A stretch of 7,021 nt of DNA from CAYMTN01 sp964393335 (lineage in GTDB: Bacteria > Chloroflexota > Anaerolineae > Aggregatilineales > Aggregatilineaceae): NCBI GenBank assembly GCA_964393335.1, contig CAYMTN010000257.1:1-7021 (forward strand), read 5' to 3'. Both the position numbers and the translations under genes were made by a program. Under the pieces are notes generated by a model, which saw nothing but the letters and a program-made list of their open reading frames with translations, had not been told where the DNA came from and did no database searches. Below are positions 6,801 to 7,021 of the stretch, piece by piece. The number at the start of each line of letters is the position of its first letter. Position 1 is the stretch's first letter.

Positions 6801-6917
6801 CTCGATCATGACCTGTGCGGGGTGGGCAATTCAAGCTGCGGCCCTGGCGTGCTGGCACCCTATCTCGTGCGCCCGCGTGAATGTCATTACAGCGTGCACG
6901 TCAAGCCGCTGGGATAG
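3837..6917 (+). CDS. GH2 beta-galactosidase, LacZ-type, full length
   Basis: This 1026-residue enzyme hydrolyses terminal beta-D-galactosides; having no signal peptide, it is probably cytoplasmic. Domains in order: N-terminal sugar-binding jelly roll (about 40-212), immunoglobulin-like domain (about 216-330), TIM barrel (about 335-610), linker domain, and C-terminal Bgal_small domain (about 738-1022, with NLWRAPTHND and WYGRGPHETYPDRK). Glu456 in SLGNES is the acid/base (LacZ Glu461), and Glu520 in CEYAHSMGNS is the nucleophile (Glu537). LacZ's galactose and metal ligands appear conserved: Asn97, Asp197, His356, His388, Glu413, His415, His523, Trp551, Phe584 and Asn587. The acid/base-to-nucleophile segment is 64 residues, against 76 in LacZ. 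The Trp999 position is Cys1001 (VGNSSCGPGV). The ATG starts 2 nt after the hydrolase stop, so the pair is probably translationally coupled. LacZ-type is certain; the natural substrate is probably a galactosylated plant-type oligosaccharide rather than lactose. Confidence 0.95.
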   Translation: MSHDWQNPQVVGRNKEPGHVPLRPFADAQSARDGDVAAPFLRLLNGTWKFLCVPNPRAIPADFHTPDFDDAAWGTIAVPGNWQLQPGASHDQPIYTNVQYPFPVDEHLSVPQDDNPTGLYRLAFTVPPEWDGRRVFLAFEGVDSAFHLWLNGEPVGYSQDSRLPAEFDVTPYLRPGENVLAAQVYRWSDGSYLEDQDYWRLSGIFRDVVLWSAPPVHVSDYHISTGFDSTYDNAALTLAVSVRNHTGQDAAGYRVEAMLYAADQTPVWDAPLAAGVQVGAGDTTTLRLARDVRAPRPWSAEVPTLYTLLITLSDAANTAVHSERCRVGFREVAIVDGVLCLNGAPLTLKGVNLHEHHPDTGHTVTRETMIADILLMKRFNVNAVRTSHYPQQSLWYDLCDEYGLYVIDEANLETHGIWDRLTKDPTWELAFMERGIRMVERDKNHACVIIWSLGNESGSGPNHARMADWIHAHDPARPVHYQSARDASFVDMISVMYPTLDTLTQLANDPGDPRPVVMCEYAHSMGNSTGNLREYWDIVEDSPRVMGGFIWDWVDQGLRRITEDGEMWFAHGGDFGDGPNDGAFCLNGLVTPDREPHPAMWEVKKVHQPVRIEPVDVMRGRVRIANHHHAADLSYLDLVWSLAANGEVIQSGRLPPLDLPAGAAQEVVIPVTVPDAQPGVEYWLDVGFVLARDTIWARRGHEVAWEQFKLPVHVPRSTLPVASMPALDLADEETALTISGVDFSLVVDKTSGRLVSFRHHDHDLLVHGPAVNLWRAPTHNDETGEYFRGIALAALWRSAGLDRLVENCNSVEWERISPQKIRVSVTTTASAGDSRSAEAVTGTTQIDCKYVYTIYGSGDWVLAYDVLPRGSLPFLPRIGLTLTLPGDYERFTWYGRGPHETYPDRKLGAKIGLYSGTVGEQYFPYIVPQENGNKSDVRWATFTTARGAGLMVMGLPLINVSAHHYTAHDLASARHTCDLHPRDTITLNLDHDLCGVGNSSCGPGVLAPYLVRPRECHYSVHVKPLG

Positions 6918-6919
6918 TT

Positions 6920-6949
6920 GGCGAGCGAGTCCTTGATCTGCCGCTCGCC
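6920..6949 (+). terminator. Hairpin terminator after the beta-galactosidase gene
   Basis: A perfect 8-bp stem GGCGAGCG/CGCTCGCC (6920-6927 and 6942-6949) with a 14-nt loop begins 2 nt after the TAG stop. The tract after it (CGCATTTACTGATACTTTT) is only loosely T-rich, so termination may be imperfect. The remaining bases to 7021 show no gene. Confidence 0.55.
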
Positions 6950-7021
6950 CGCATTTACTGATACTTTTGCATAACGTTCTAAACCAGAACCCTGTGCTGA
7001 ACACTAACGCCTGCCAGTTAG

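Noticed and set aside
6976..7021. Small inverted repeats GTTCT-AAACC-AGAAC and CTAAC-GCCTGCCA-GTTAG near the right edge
   Set aside because: The stems are only 5 bp long, with no match to the operators and no T-tract. They are at the window edge and cannot be judged.

Overview
This window looks like a carbohydrate-utilisation locus from a free-living bacterium. By eye the GC content is moderately high, dropping clearly in the intergenic regions. The style of the genes fits Chloroflexota (Anaerolineae-like): a CUT1-type sugar-binding protein, a LacI-family repressor and cytoplasmic glycosidases, with TTGACA/TATGAT promoters and AGGA/GGAG ribosome binding sites. That taxonomic guess rests on general resemblance only; no marker gene is present.

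Layout from left to right: (1) bases 1-1172, minus strand: an ABC transporter sugar-binding protein, complete at its N-terminus and cut at its C-terminus by the window edge. (2) Bases 1173-1556: a regulatory region with the leader, promoter and operator of the binding-protein gene, a second operator-like palindrome, and the repressor gene's probable terminator. (3) Bases 1557-2570, minus strand: a LacI-family repressor. (4) Bases 2571-2766: a divergent regulatory region with two promoters, each carrying a palindromic operator just downstream of its -10 box. (5) Bases 2767-3834, plus strand: a GH88/GH105-type unsaturated uronyl hydrolase. (6) Bases 3837-6917, plus strand, starting 2 nt after the previous stop: a full-length LacZ-type GH2 beta-galactosidase. 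(7) Bases 6918-7021: a hairpin terminator and nothing else recognisable.

The most informative signal is regulatory. Four palindromes of the form GYGTGWWC|GWWCACRC lie at 1308-1323, 1429-1444, 2592-2607 and 2714-2729. All eight half-sites fit the same pattern. Three of them begin exactly 2 nt downstream of a -10 box: those of the binding-protein gene, the repressor gene itself and the hydrolase-galactosidase operon. The binding-protein and hydrolase promoters are near copies, identical at 39 of 49 positions. The repressor carries the same Tyr-Gln...Arg recognition-helix residues as E. coli LacI, and the operators share the TGTGA core of the lac operator.

Inferred working model: an oligosaccharide carrying a 4,5-unsaturated uronic acid end and beta-galactosyl residues is imported through the ABC transporter. 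Pectic rhamnogalacturonan or arabinogalactan fragments would fit. The two cytoplasmic enzymes then trim it, because neither has a signal peptide. The LacI protein represses the whole set, including itself, until an inducer appears. The permeases, any polysaccharide lyase and the uronate catabolic enzymes would have to lie outside the window.
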